A DNA stretch of 64,000 nucleotides from Neobacillus drentensis (GTDB lineage Bacteria > Bacillota > Bacilli > Bacillales > Cytobacillaceae), in the NCBI RefSeq assembly GCF_021560175.1, contig NZ_CP091110.1:3722501-3786500 (forward strand). Direction: 5' to 3'. Below, piece after piece: positions 36,205 to 44,002 of this stretch (position 1 is its first letter; every line of letters starts with the position of its first letter). The notes under the pieces are model-generated. The model had not been told where the DNA came from, searched no databases, and saw nothing but the letters and a program-made list of their open reading frames with translations. The position numbers were made by a program, and so were the translations under genes.

Positions 36205-37374
36205 TTATCCTTGAATGTTTGTATTAACGCCGAATAAATGTCTACCGTAACCTAAAATGCCATCTTCATATAAAGAAGTAATGTGTGTTGCGATTGCCAT
36301 TAAGTCACGAGTGAATAACTCTACGGGGTGACCTTTTAATAATGCGTGTCCACCCAAAGTAAGAAGTGATTTTACGCCGATTTGTGTACACTTATCGATA
36401 ATCATTGCACGGATTGCTTTATATTTTGCCCCTTCGTATGGACCGCCTTTATCTGCCTCCATCATTGCGATATATTCATTTAATAAGCTTTTAGCAGAAA
36501 GCATTTCAAGCTTTAACTCCGAAAGTACGCGCTGGCTCGTGGGAGAATCTTTTTCGTTTATTCCTGAGAAGCGTACGCGGCCTGCTGTATGCTTTTCAAA
36601 TTCATCAAGTACACGCTCTGCACCACCAACCGCCATCGCTGCGAATCCTACATAGAAGCCAGGGTAGAATGGTGTGTTGTAGTATAAGTAGTCTTGGTCG
36701 AACTCTTCATATGGTGGTTGGCTCTTTTCAATAATTTTATTAAAGCGTAATATGGCATCAGGTTTAACGAAAACTTTATCGACGATTAAGGTATTACTGC
36801 CTGATCCACGAAGACCAAGCGAATTCCAGGTTTTCACAACTTCTAAGTCAGATACTTTTAATAAAATACCTACACGCTCAGGTCTGTCGTTGTCTTCGAA
36901 TTTCATCATTGCGCCAACGCCAACCCAATCGCAGTAATTGATACCGCTTACAAAGTTGTACTTACCTGATACGATATAGCCGTCTTCAACTGCTTCTACT
37001 TTGCCGATTGGTGCAAAAACGTCAGCTACGAAGCCGCCTTGGTTAATGACTTCATCGCGAATGTGCCTTGGATAGTAGCATACCCAAGAGTTGTGCACGG
37101 AGAAGAAGTATGTTAACCATGAAGCCGATAAATTGTGGTAACCAACTGTACTTACCATATCAACGAACGTGCGCCAATCAAGTTGTGGATAGCCAAACTC
37201 TTTCGGTAAAATTAAACGATGAATTCCCTCCTCGCGGATAATATCCGCGATGCGTGGGGATATGGTCGAGTTTAGATCCGCTTGGATTGCTTCTGATTCT
37301 GCAGCTTCACCGATACGCTTTGCTTTTTGGATAATTTCTTCATAAGTCGCTTTATTTTCAAGTACTGTTACCAT
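36205..37374 (-). CDS. Acyl-CoA-dehydrogenase-like flavin monooxygenase, oxygenase component (HsaA-like)
   Basis: A 389-residue protein with the acyl-CoA dehydrogenase fold: SPRIADIIREEGIHRLILPK at the N-terminus, a beta domain with GYIVSGKYNFVSGINYCDWV and TWNSLGLRGSGSNTLIVDKV, and C-terminal helices to residue 389. Members such as HsaA and HpaH C2 use reduced flavin from a partner reductase to hydroxylate phenols. Grouping with extradiol dioxygenase, C-C hydrolase and a flavin reductase gene at 42280 supports a monooxygenase role rather than fatty acid oxidation. Starts after AAAGGAATGATCAA. Confidence 0.83.
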   Translation of the reverse strand: MVTVLENKATYEEIIQKAKRIGEAAESEAIQADLNSTISPRIADIIREEGIHRLILPKEFGYPQLDWRTFVDMVSTVGYHNLSASWLTYFFSVHNSWVCYYPRHIRDEVINQGGFVADVFAPIGKVEAVEDGYIVSGKYNFVSGINYCDWVGVGAMMKFEDNDRPERVGILLKVSDLEVVKTWNSLGLRGSGSNTLIVDKVFVKPDAILRFNKIIEKSQPPYEEFDQDYLYYNTPFYPGFYVGFAAMAVGGAERVLDEFEKHTAGRVRFSGINEKDSPTSQRVLSELKLEMLSAKSLLNEYIAMMEADKGGPYEGAKYKAIRAMIIDKCTQIGVKSLLTLGGHALLKGHPVELFTRDLMAIATHITSLYEDGILGYGRHLFGVNTNIQG

Positions 37375-37397
37375 TTGATCATTCCTTTCAAAAATAG

Positions 37398-38294
37398 TTA
37401 TTGTGCTGTAACGGCTTGATCTTTTTCCGCTGCTAAAAAATCGGTGACAAGTTTGTTCACTATTTCTGGTTGGTCAGTTTGTGCTTGGTGACCGCAGTTT
37501 TCGATATATTTAAAATGAATATTCGGTAATAACTTCTCAAGCTTATACCCTGTCTCAACTGGTGCAACAGTATCTTGGTTACCCCAAATAAATAAGCCTG
37601 GTATTTTTAATTTTGGGAAAGCATTTTTAATGCAGTAACGATCCCAAAGCTTTGGTTCTTCATTCATTCTAGCTAAGTAAGCATCGAACGCTTGATTGGA
37701 TTCTTTTATACCTGGGCGAGTTGCTGCTTGATGACGTAGTTGAATGAGTTCTTCAGGAATGACTGTGTCTTCACTTGAATTGCGATACATAAATTTACGT
37801 AACGATTCTTCTGTATAGTCGTAACCAATCACTTCTAAGAAAGAACGCATCTTTCTTTCTGGTACTTCTTGCATTGCTTGATAAATGGTATTACTGCCGA
37901 TATAAACCACCTTATTCACTTTTTCAGGATGGTCAATTGCATATTTAGCTGCAATGTATGCACCTTGTGAGTTGCCGACAAGTGATACTTCATCTAGGCA
38001 TAATGCTTCAATAAAATCATGTACATGATCAACTAAGCTTTGATGACCATTTACCGGCCATGCGTGAGGGCGTGCATCTGTGAAGCCCATTGATAATTGG
38101 TCTACTGCGTAAGCTCGGAAACCAGCTTTTGCTAGTGCAGGTAACATAAGACGCCAACCCGCTGCGCCGCAAGCTCCAGGTCCTGCACCATGTAGTAAAA
38201 TCACAGCTGGTCCCTCTGTTCCGGCCCAGGAATAATGTGTACGCACACCGTTTGCTAATACGTAACTATTATAAAATCCTTCAAATATTGTCAT
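37398..38294 (-). CDS. Alpha/beta hydrolase, meta-cleavage product C-C bond hydrolase (BphD/HsaD/MhpC-like)
   Basis: A 298-residue serine hydrolase. The catalytic triad is visible: Ser109 in VGNSQGAYIA, Asp241 in WGNQDTVAPV and His269 in ENCGHQAQTD; the oxyanion segment is LLHGAGPGACG. Such enzymes split the semialdehyde or ketone made by extradiol cleavage into 2-hydroxypenta-2,4-dienoate and an organic acid. It is the first gene of the three-gene operon (24 bp to the monooxygenase gene), with AAAGGAGCAAATCA before the start. The dienoate product would be the substrate of the hydratase at 16282-17061. Confidence 0.86.
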   Translation of the reverse strand: MTIFEGFYNSYVLANGVRTHYSWAGTEGPAVILLHGAGPGACGAAGWRLMLPALAKAGFRAYAVDQLSMGFTDARPHAWPVNGHQSLVDHVHDFIEALCLDEVSLVGNSQGAYIAAKYAIDHPEKVNKVVYIGSNTIYQAMQEVPERKMRSFLEVIGYDYTEESLRKFMYRNSSEDTVIPEELIQLRHQAATRPGIKESNQAFDAYLARMNEEPKLWDRYCIKNAFPKLKIPGLFIWGNQDTVAPVETGYKLEKLLPNIHFKYIENCGHQAQTDQPEIVNKLVTDFLAAEKDQAVTAQ

Positions 38295-38357
38295 TGATTT
38301 GCTCCTTTGTATTGGTTGTTAATTTCTGTCTTGAGTATAACTGTTAAAAAAGTTAAA

Positions 38358-38380
38358 CATCATAGCATTTTTTATTGAAA
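38358..38380 (-). promoter_or_regulatory. Candidate activator site and -10 region of the hydrolase operon
   Basis: On the reverse strand TTTCAATAAAAAATG is followed by CTATGATG, a likely -10. The forward strand at 42201-42220, ahead of the flavin reductase gene, has TTTCAATAAAAAGT followed by AACATGAT at the same spacing. The shared pattern at the -35 position suggests a common activator for both parts of the second aromatic block, for instance the V4R/PucR protein between them. Confidence 0.4.
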
Positions 38381-38467
38381 GAATAGTAAAAATCTTTAAA
38401 ATTTATTGAAAAATAATTTTTGTTTTTGTAATATGGGAAATAGAAAATCAAAGGGGATGAAATTTTA

Positions 38468-40273
38468 ATGAGTGAAATAGCATTTGATTCTAATGAAACC
38501 AAAAATATTTTAATGTCGGCAAATGCCTTCCACACATTAAAAAATAATTTATTTAATAACATTGGCTCCCATAAAACGAAAGGCTTTTTATTCCGATTTG
38601 GCAAAGAGTTTGGGATGGAATCAGCAAAAAATTTGCTCCAAAATAAAAACTCGATAAATCCTGTCGGTAAAAGACATTCGCGTTTAGGTCACGTAAAAGA
38701 TGTTATTTTTATGGGGGAAATTGTACGCCATCCGGACGGTACAATTGAATGTATCGATACGTGGGGACAATGGGTGGAATCATTTGAAGCAGCACTACAC
38801 CTTAAAAATTACGGTTTAGCAAATGAATGTGTTTGTCATATGTTATGCGGCTTTGCGAGTGGTGCATTGACATATGAGTTTGGCGAGTCAATTATTGCCG
38901 TTGAGTATAAGTGCGTTGCGAAAGGTGATCCATGCTGCGAGTTTAAAGTGCGTTTGGAGCGCGATTGGCTCAAAGAGAAGGAGGATCTTATTAACCTCTA
39001 TCAAAATGATAACATTCTATCCGAGCTTGAAATGACATATGATTCCCTTTTGCGCCATAAGCAAATGCTCGAAAAAATTTCGATATTTCAAGGTCAACTT
39101 ACGAAAAAAGTAACAGATAAGCATTCGCTGGATGAAATTGTGCAGGCTGCGTATGAGCTGTTGAACATCCCTATTCTGATTGAGGATATTCACGGCAATT
39201 CGTTAAGTCAAATTGGTTTATCAGAAGAACAGCAGCTAATCATAACAAAAGATAAGGCAAAATTATCTCATTTTGTCGATAAACACAACGTTTCGCATTA
39301 TAAAGGCGCTAATTATTGGAAGTTGACGGCACCTGCTCTTATTAATAAAAAAAGTTATGCCACTTGTTCGTTTTTTTACTTTGATGAAAAGCATATGGAT
39401 GAAAACGACCACTTATTTTTAGAGCGTATTTCGACAGTCGTGGCTTTATGTATTTTATACGAGGAGGCACAGTTTGAGGAGCAACAACGTATGCGCAGCT
39501 CGCTATTAGAACGCTTAATTCATAGTCGAAATATTAAAGATATCGAATCTTACTATAAATTTTTACCCTTTAAGTTTCAGCCGCCGTTTTCTACAGGTAT
39601 TATTAGTGTGAAAAAGAAAAAGAAAAATCACGAAATTATTGACATTCATGACCAGCTAACAGAACTGTCTAAGTTAGCCAAGGAGTGGGATTTACCTTGT
39701 ATTTTTGCCGTACTCGGGGAAGAAATTGCTCTCCTAAACTCACTAAATAGCGATAAACAAGGTTGGCAAAAGAAAATCACAAAAATTTTCCAAAAGATGG
39801 AGAAGCAAAATAGGAATTATAATTATTCAGTGGGACTCAGCGGGACATTCAGCAACTTTAAAGATTTCGAACGATCTCTACAAGAGGCGCGTGTCGCACA
39901 GCGCTTCCCTAACCAAAAGCTGCTAACAGATTACGAAGATTTAGGAATGCTTGGGGATATCGTAAAGAACATGAGTAATGAACAGCTGCATGAAATGGCG
40001 AAAAAGACGTTAAAAGACTTATACAATTTCAATGATCCGCGTAAAAAGGAATTGTTGCACACTCTTTACGTCTATTTATTAAATAGCCAACGCTTAAAAG
40101 AAACGATGGATGAGTTGACGTTATCAATCGGCGGTATCCAATATCGGATAAAGCAAATTGAGGAGCAGCTGCAAATTTCACTAAAAAACGCATCAACAGC
40201 AGCGTACACTTTATTAGTTATACAGGCGCTAATATTGTCTGATAGCTTAAACTTTGAAGAATTTGCGCGATAA
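38468..40273 (+). CDS. Second XylR N-terminal/V4R sensor fused to PucR-like output
   Basis: A 601-residue regulator with the same architecture as the one at 23911. The zinc-site ligands are Cys123, Glu146, Cys149 and Cys157, again with the exact MopR spacing (23, 3, 8). Trp102 matches the phenol-contacting Trp, and a His occurs in RHSRLGH (70-75). A V4R core (VCHMLCGFASGALTYEFGES) is clear. The C-terminal helix-turn-helix is PucR-like (SQRLKETMDELTLSIGGIQY). There is no AAA+ domain. It diverges from the hydrolase-monooxygenase-dioxygenase operon and is convergent with the carrier gene, so it probably senses the aromatic substrate of this block. Overall similarity to the other regulator is modest. 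Confidence 0.85.
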   Translation: MSEIAFDSNETKNILMSANAFHTLKNNLFNNIGSHKTKGFLFRFGKEFGMESAKNLLQNKNSINPVGKRHSRLGHVKDVIFMGEIVRHPDGTIECIDTWGQWVESFEAALHLKNYGLANECVCHMLCGFASGALTYEFGESIIAVEYKCVAKGDPCCEFKVRLERDWLKEKEDLINLYQNDNILSELEMTYDSLLRHKQMLEKISIFQGQLTKKVTDKHSLDEIVQAAYELLNIPILIEDIHGNSLSQIGLSEEQQLIITKDKAKLSHFVDKHNVSHYKGANYWKLTAPALINKKSYATCSFFYFDEKHMDENDHLFLERISTVVALCILYEEAQFEEQQRMRSSLLERLIHSRNIKDIESYYKFLPFKFQPPFSTGIISVKKKKKNHEIIDIHDQLTELSKLAKEWDLPCIFAVLGEEIALLNSLNSDKQGWQKKITKIFQKMEKQNRNYNYSVGLSGTFSNFKDFERSLQEARVAQRFPNQKLLTDYEDLGMLGDIVKNMSNEQLHEMAKKTLKDLYNFNDPRKKELLHTLYVYLLNSQRLKETMDELTLSIGGIQYRIKQIEEQLQISLKNASTAAYTLLVIQALILSDSLNFEEFAR

Positions 40274-40358
40274 AGGACAAAATTATTTTAATGTAATACT
40301 TAAATGTTTGGTGCTTCCATCCAAATGGAAACGATTTCTCGGGATATATATTTTGAAA

Positions 40359-40406
40359 CAAAAAAGACTGTGGACAAACTCTCTATTCCAGAGTTTGTCT
40401 ACAGTC
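40359..40406 (-). terminator. Terminator of the MFS carrier gene
   Basis: GACTGTGGACAAACTCT and AGAGTTTGTCTACAGTC pair with one mismatch; the reverse strand continues with TTTTTTGTTTC. It may also block read-through from the convergent regulator gene. Confidence 0.83.
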
Positions 40407-40443
40407 GAATCCATGTTGTTATGGAATAAACCCACGTTATATT

Positions 40444-41739
40444 TTATTGCTCAATAGCAACCTCTAAGTTCATTTGCTCTTCTTCAGCAGTACGAATCGC
40501 ATCTTCTTTTTCAGTTCTAGTAATTTTTAATTTACGTGTAGCTAATATCACGATTGCGGTGACAACATATAAACTAACGATAATTAACACCCCTGAGTTG
40601 AAGCCAGAGCGAACATTATCACCTGCAAGTGTAATTAAGTAACCAGTAATCCATGGACCAATTATACCAGCCATACTTGAAACAGATAATGAAATACCTG
40701 TTACACTGCCTACAAAGTTTTTCGGAATGACGATCGTTGTCATCGCGGCATTTAGCGGTAATAAGCTTGTGTTCATGACCAAGCCTAACCCTAAGAAAAT
40801 ACATGCTAAAACTGGTGAAGATACAATTGTGGTCATTGCGTAAGAGGCCGTACCAACAAGTAATACTGTAACTAATACACGGTCATAAGATTTAATAAGG
40901 CTTTTATTTTTCTTGAATAAGACGTCTGTAAATTTACCTGCACAAATTGCAAATACAGTACCGGTAATTCCCATTCCAGCGAATATTAAGCTCATACTTT
41001 GTGGCTGAAGACCCACGATTTTTGTTAAGTAAGTTGGTGCCCATGTAAGAACCCAAGTGGTAATCCACATTGATACGAAACCTACCACAAAAATGGATAA
41101 TACATACGGGTTGATTAATATTTTTACAATATTCTTAAACGGTACTTCCTTGTTAGAGTCTAAAGATTTTACATCTTCGACCAGTGGCTGCTTTGGCTCG
41201 TCTCTCATAAAGAAGAAGAAGAGTGCCCATGCAAAGCTTGCTACCCCTAACATAGCGAAAGTATGCTGCCAACCTAAGTTTGTAATCCCCAAAACGATAA
41301 GTGGTGCCGCTAAATACGTACCCACTGTTGTACCAGAAGTCATAATAGCTGTAGCTGTACCACGTTGGGCACTAGTGAACCATCGTGCAAGATGTACTAG
41401 ACAAAAACCGAGCGTCCCACCCTCAAAGAAACCTAAAACAACACGTAGTAAAATTAAGTGTGTTAACGTTTCTACAAAATAAGCGCTTGCTAATGAGAGT
41501 GTCCAGCCAATCGCAATCATCATTAATAAATATTTTGAGTTGAAGCGATACGTCAATGTACCTAAAATAATACTTCCGACAGCGTATGCGGCGAAGAAGC
41601 TGCTTCCCACTAAACCAAACTGATCGTAAGATAAATTTAGTTCAGACATGATTGGTTCTGCGGCCAATCCTAAAACCGATTTATCCGTATAATTTAAAAC
41701 AGATATCAAGAATAGAAATCCTAATACAACCCAACGCAT
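40444..41739 (-). CDS. MFS transporter, anion:cation/aromatic acid symporter type
   Basis: A 431-residue, 12-helix MFS carrier. The first helix and loop read VLNYTDKSVLGLAAEPIMSE, like the ACS group (HpaX, ExuT relatives), and the loop 4-5 region has GFFEGGTLGFCLVHLARWFT. I choose the ATG at 41739, which has AAGGGGGATTTGC before it; a longer frame from 41895 would add 52 polar residues not expected in this family. It lies among aromatic genes and diverges from the flavin reductase gene, so it probably imports the aromatic acid degraded here. The substrate is not proven. Confidence 0.85.
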   Translation of the reverse strand: MRWVVLGFLFLISVLNYTDKSVLGLAAEPIMSELNLSYDQFGLVGSSFFAAYAVGSIILGTLTYRFNSKYLLMMIAIGWTLSLASAYFVETLTHLILLRVVLGFFEGGTLGFCLVHLARWFTSAQRGTATAIMTSGTTVGTYLAAPLIVLGITNLGWQHTFAMLGVASFAWALFFFFMRDEPKQPLVEDVKSLDSNKEVPFKNIVKILINPYVLSIFVVGFVSMWITTWVLTWAPTYLTKIVGLQPQSMSLIFAGMGITGTVFAICAGKFTDVLFKKNKSLIKSYDRVLVTVLLVGTASYAMTTIVSSPVLACIFLGLGLVMNTSLLPLNAAMTTIVIPKNFVGSVTGISLSVSSMAGIIGPWITGYLITLAGDNVRSGFNSGVLIIVSLYVVTAIVILATRKLKITRTEKEDAIRTAEEEQMNLEVAIEQ

Positions 41740-42279
41740 GCAAATCCCCCTTGTATTCCCGTATTTCCCCATCCGATCATTTGCAATTTTACTGTTAACT
41801 TCCCCAAAATATTTCGCGGTAAATTCACGTCTCGTTTTTCTCCAAGGTGTTGTTAGCGTTTTCAATAAATTGTTAGGGTAATTTCTCACCTCCATTTTCT
41901 TTGTAAGAAACGCATGAATCTCACTATTACTTTTACTTTCATAAGAAAAATAATAGCTTTTGATGGGAAAATTCGGAGTACGAATCTTCCATGAAAAGAA
42001 TTCTATTTGAAAAAAAAGAGATTGACAAGAAAAAAAAGATTGAAAGAAATTTGTGAATGCAAAAGGACAAAAGAAATTTCAAATTCCAAAAAGTGAGCGT
42101 TTTACATTTTGATATATTGATAAATCTGAATTTTCGTTAAAATCCTGGACCATAAATCCAATTTTAATTTCAAGTATAATTTATTGATTTTACCTGAATT
42201 TTCAATAAAAAGTAACATGATAATTTTACATAGACTCAATTATGATTAAATCATTCGATTAAGAATTGGAGGAATTGGG
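41740..42279. other. Divergent regulatory region between carrier and flavin reductase genes
   Basis: No gene is visible in these 540 bp. The 8-mer GAATTTTC occurs three times: at 42128-42135 and 42196-42203 on the forward strand and at 41967-41974 on the reverse strand, that is facing each of the two flanking genes. A TTGATT/TAAAAA-like promoter and CATGAT lie after the second copy. The region is strongly AT-rich. Confidence 0.5.
42117..42210 (+). promoter_or_regulatory. Two similar direct repeats upstream of the flavin reductase gene
   Basis: TTGAT-N4-CTGAATTTTC-N2-TAAAA occurs at 42117-42142 and again, with one extra base in the spacer, at 42184-42210, about 67 bp apart. Such repeated boxes before an inducible gene are typical activator sites. 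The second copy ends just upstream of a possible -10 region. Confidence 0.4.
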
Positions 42280-42753
42280 ATGGATGATCGTTTATTTAGA
42301 CACGCAATGGGAAAGTTTGCTACAGGTGTAACAGTTCTTTTAACGGAAAACGAGGGAGAAACACATGGAATGACAGCGAACGGTTTCATGTCAGTATCAT
42401 TGGATCCGAAGCTTGTCTTAATTTCTATTGGACATAAAGCAAAATTTCTAGAGAAAGTTTCACAATCAAAAAAATATACAGTAAATATTCTAGCGGAAGA
42501 TCAAGAGCATTATTCACGTCATTTCGCTGGGAGGCCTGGCGAATTAGTAGAATTTGAAACGTTAGCTGGGCTGCCGGTATTAAAAGGCGCTATTACTCAA
42601 ATCGCATGTGAAGTTGTATCAGAACATGTAGAAGGCGACCATACCTTATTCATTGGTAAAGTAGTAGATTTACGTATTGCCGATAGGGATCCGTTATTGT
42701 TCTTCAGTGGTAAATATCGTCAATTGACGGCGGTAGAAGCAGTTAAGTTATAA
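42280..42753 (+). CDS. Flavin reductase (HpaC/HsaB-like), small component of two-component monooxygenase
   Basis: A 157-residue flavin:NAD(P)H oxidoreductase of the flavin_Reduct family. The conserved pattern FRHAMGKFATGVTVLLTENE, then GMTANGFMSVSLDPKLVLIS and ADRDPLLFFSGKYRQL is complete. It supplies reduced FMN or FAD to a partner oxygenase, here most likely the HsaA-like protein at 36205. It may also serve the HpaB-type hydroxylase at 22130, which has no reductase gene beside it. The start has GGAGGAATTGGG. An FAD synthetase gene follows. Confidence 0.9.
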   Translation: MDDRLFRHAMGKFATGVTVLLTENEGETHGMTANGFMSVSLDPKLVLISIGHKAKFLEKVSQSKKYTVNILAEDQEHYSRHFAGRPGELVEFETLAGLPVLKGAITQIACEVVSEHVEGDHTLFIGKVVDLRIADRDPLLFFSGKYRQLTAVEAVKL

Positions 42754-42937
42754 AAGGAGAAATTGCCTATCGTATTTCTATCAAGCCAGGCATGATTGTT
42801 TTATCAGAAGCACTCTCAAAGGCTGTTACCTTTAAAACTGGGGATTCCTCCGAATTAGAACTTCGGTATTCCTGAAAAGGTAAACCGCTGACGTTTTGAA
42901 GGAAGTAGCAAGATAAAGGAAAAAGGAGAGAATCGCA

Positions 42938-43738
42938 ATGAGGATAATCTATGTGAATGCTAATAACTTACAAGAGATTAGAAAATCATCTCCTAACGCA
43001 GCAATGGCGCTCGGTTATTTTGATGGTGTGCATCTAGGACATCAAAAGGTTATTCAAACAGCTAAAGAAAAAGCAAAGGTACAAAACTTATCACTAGCGG
43101 TTCTCTCTTTTTTTCCGCATCCAAAAAGTGTGTTATTTCCAGAAATAGAAATCTCATATCTAGAGCCAATAGAACAAAAAATTGAAAAGTTAGAAAGGCT
43201 CGATGTAGATATTTTTTATATCGTAGAATTTACAAAGGAATTAGCTAAAGTAGAAGCGAACGATTTTTTAGATGATTATATTATTGGTTTGAATGCTAAG
43301 GAAATTATTTGCGGTTTCGACTACACATATGGAGCAAAAGCAAGAGGTACTGTTCAAACACTGGCAGCTTATGCGGATACACATCAAGTTGGCTTATCGG
43401 TTGTCGATGAGCTAAAGTGGAACAATCAAAAAATTAGTTCGACTTTGATTCGGAAACACTTATCAGAACGAAAGCTTAGTGAATTACCCCATTTATTGGG
43501 GGGCTTTTATAAAATTAAGTATTGTCAAAAAAATGGTATTCTGCCGAATTATTCATTACCCAATATAGGTAGTTATAAAGTGTTGATTGAAGATCAACAT
43601 TCTTTTATTGAGTGTGTTGCAACTGTAAAGTGTAAAAAATATATTCAGATTCATCATGAAATGTCCACCCTGCCCAATTTATTAACGATACAATGGGTGG
43701 ATCAATTCGAAACAATCCCAGCGGTCAGCGTTAAGTAA
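42938..43738 (+). CDS. Stand-alone FAD synthetase (RibF/RibC nucleotidyltransferase domain without riboflavin kinase)
   Basis: A 266-residue protein. The N-terminal ~185 residues match the FAD synthetase half of RibF: MALGYFDGVHLGHQKVIQTA with the nucleotide-binding GxFDGVHxGH motif, IICGFDYTYGAKARGTV and ISSTLIRKHLSERKL. After this, the usual riboflavin kinase domain is not recognisable; only about 70 unrelated or strongly diverged residues follow. The predicted reaction is FMN + ATP to FAD. It is 184 bp downstream of a flavin reductase gene and within the aromatic block, so a dedicated cofactor supply for the monooxygenases is plausible. The cell's main RibF should be elsewhere. Confidence 0.82.
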   Translation: MRIIYVNANNLQEIRKSSPNAAMALGYFDGVHLGHQKVIQTAKEKAKVQNLSLAVLSFFPHPKSVLFPEIEISYLEPIEQKIEKLERLDVDIFYIVEFTKELAKVEANDFLDDYIIGLNAKEIICGFDYTYGAKARGTVQTLAAYADTHQVGLSVVDELKWNNQKISSTLIRKHLSERKLSELPHLLGGFYKIKYCQKNGILPNYSLPNIGSYKVLIEDQHSFIECVATVKCKKYIQIHHEMSTLPNLLTIQWVDQFETIPAVSVK

Positions 43739-43880
43739 TCAATCAAAACACTCGGTTTCTCTCGGTTTAACCCCACCCTTCTTTGCATTAAATCTTTATG
43801 ATGAGTACTTCCTAGCTTTCAGGTTGAACCTCGGTATTCATCAGTAATCCTGCCTAGAGGGCATTTTAAGCGCTGGACGT

Positions 43881-43921
43881 AAAAAAACGCTTTCAAAATG
43901 AATATTTTAAAGGCGTTTTTT
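43881..43921. terminator. Bidirectional terminator between FAD synthetase and DUF3231 genes
   Basis: AAAAAAACGC and GCGTTTTTTT flank an AT-rich imperfect stem. A-run and T-run allow termination in both directions. Confidence 0.8.
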
Positions 43922-44002
43922 TAGCTTTTTTTAAGGTATTTACCGCTTTACAGAGAAAATCCTCGTGGCATCGCGTTAATTACTAAAGAAGTCCTTGGAC
44001 AT

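Noticed and set aside
36205..37374. Reading the gene as a fatty acyl-CoA dehydrogenase
   Set aside because: The neighbouring dioxygenase, hydrolase and flavin reductase and the HsaA-like sequence pattern fit a reduced-flavin monooxygenase better.
40325..40339. Perfect match to the cre consensus (ATGGAAACGATTTCT)
   Set aside because: It lies between two convergent gene ends, over 1.3 kb from the nearest promoter, so it is probably a chance match.
41740..41895. N-terminal extension of the MFS carrier by 52 residues
   Set aside because: The extension is polar and basic, unlike the family, and the internal ATG at 41739 has a strong ribosome binding site.
42754..42937. Possible FMN riboswitch ahead of the FAD synthetase gene
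   Set aside because: The conserved RFN boxes (AGGGGC-type start, GATAAAGCC-like and CCGAC-GGT segments) are not found; only a vague GC-rich part is present.
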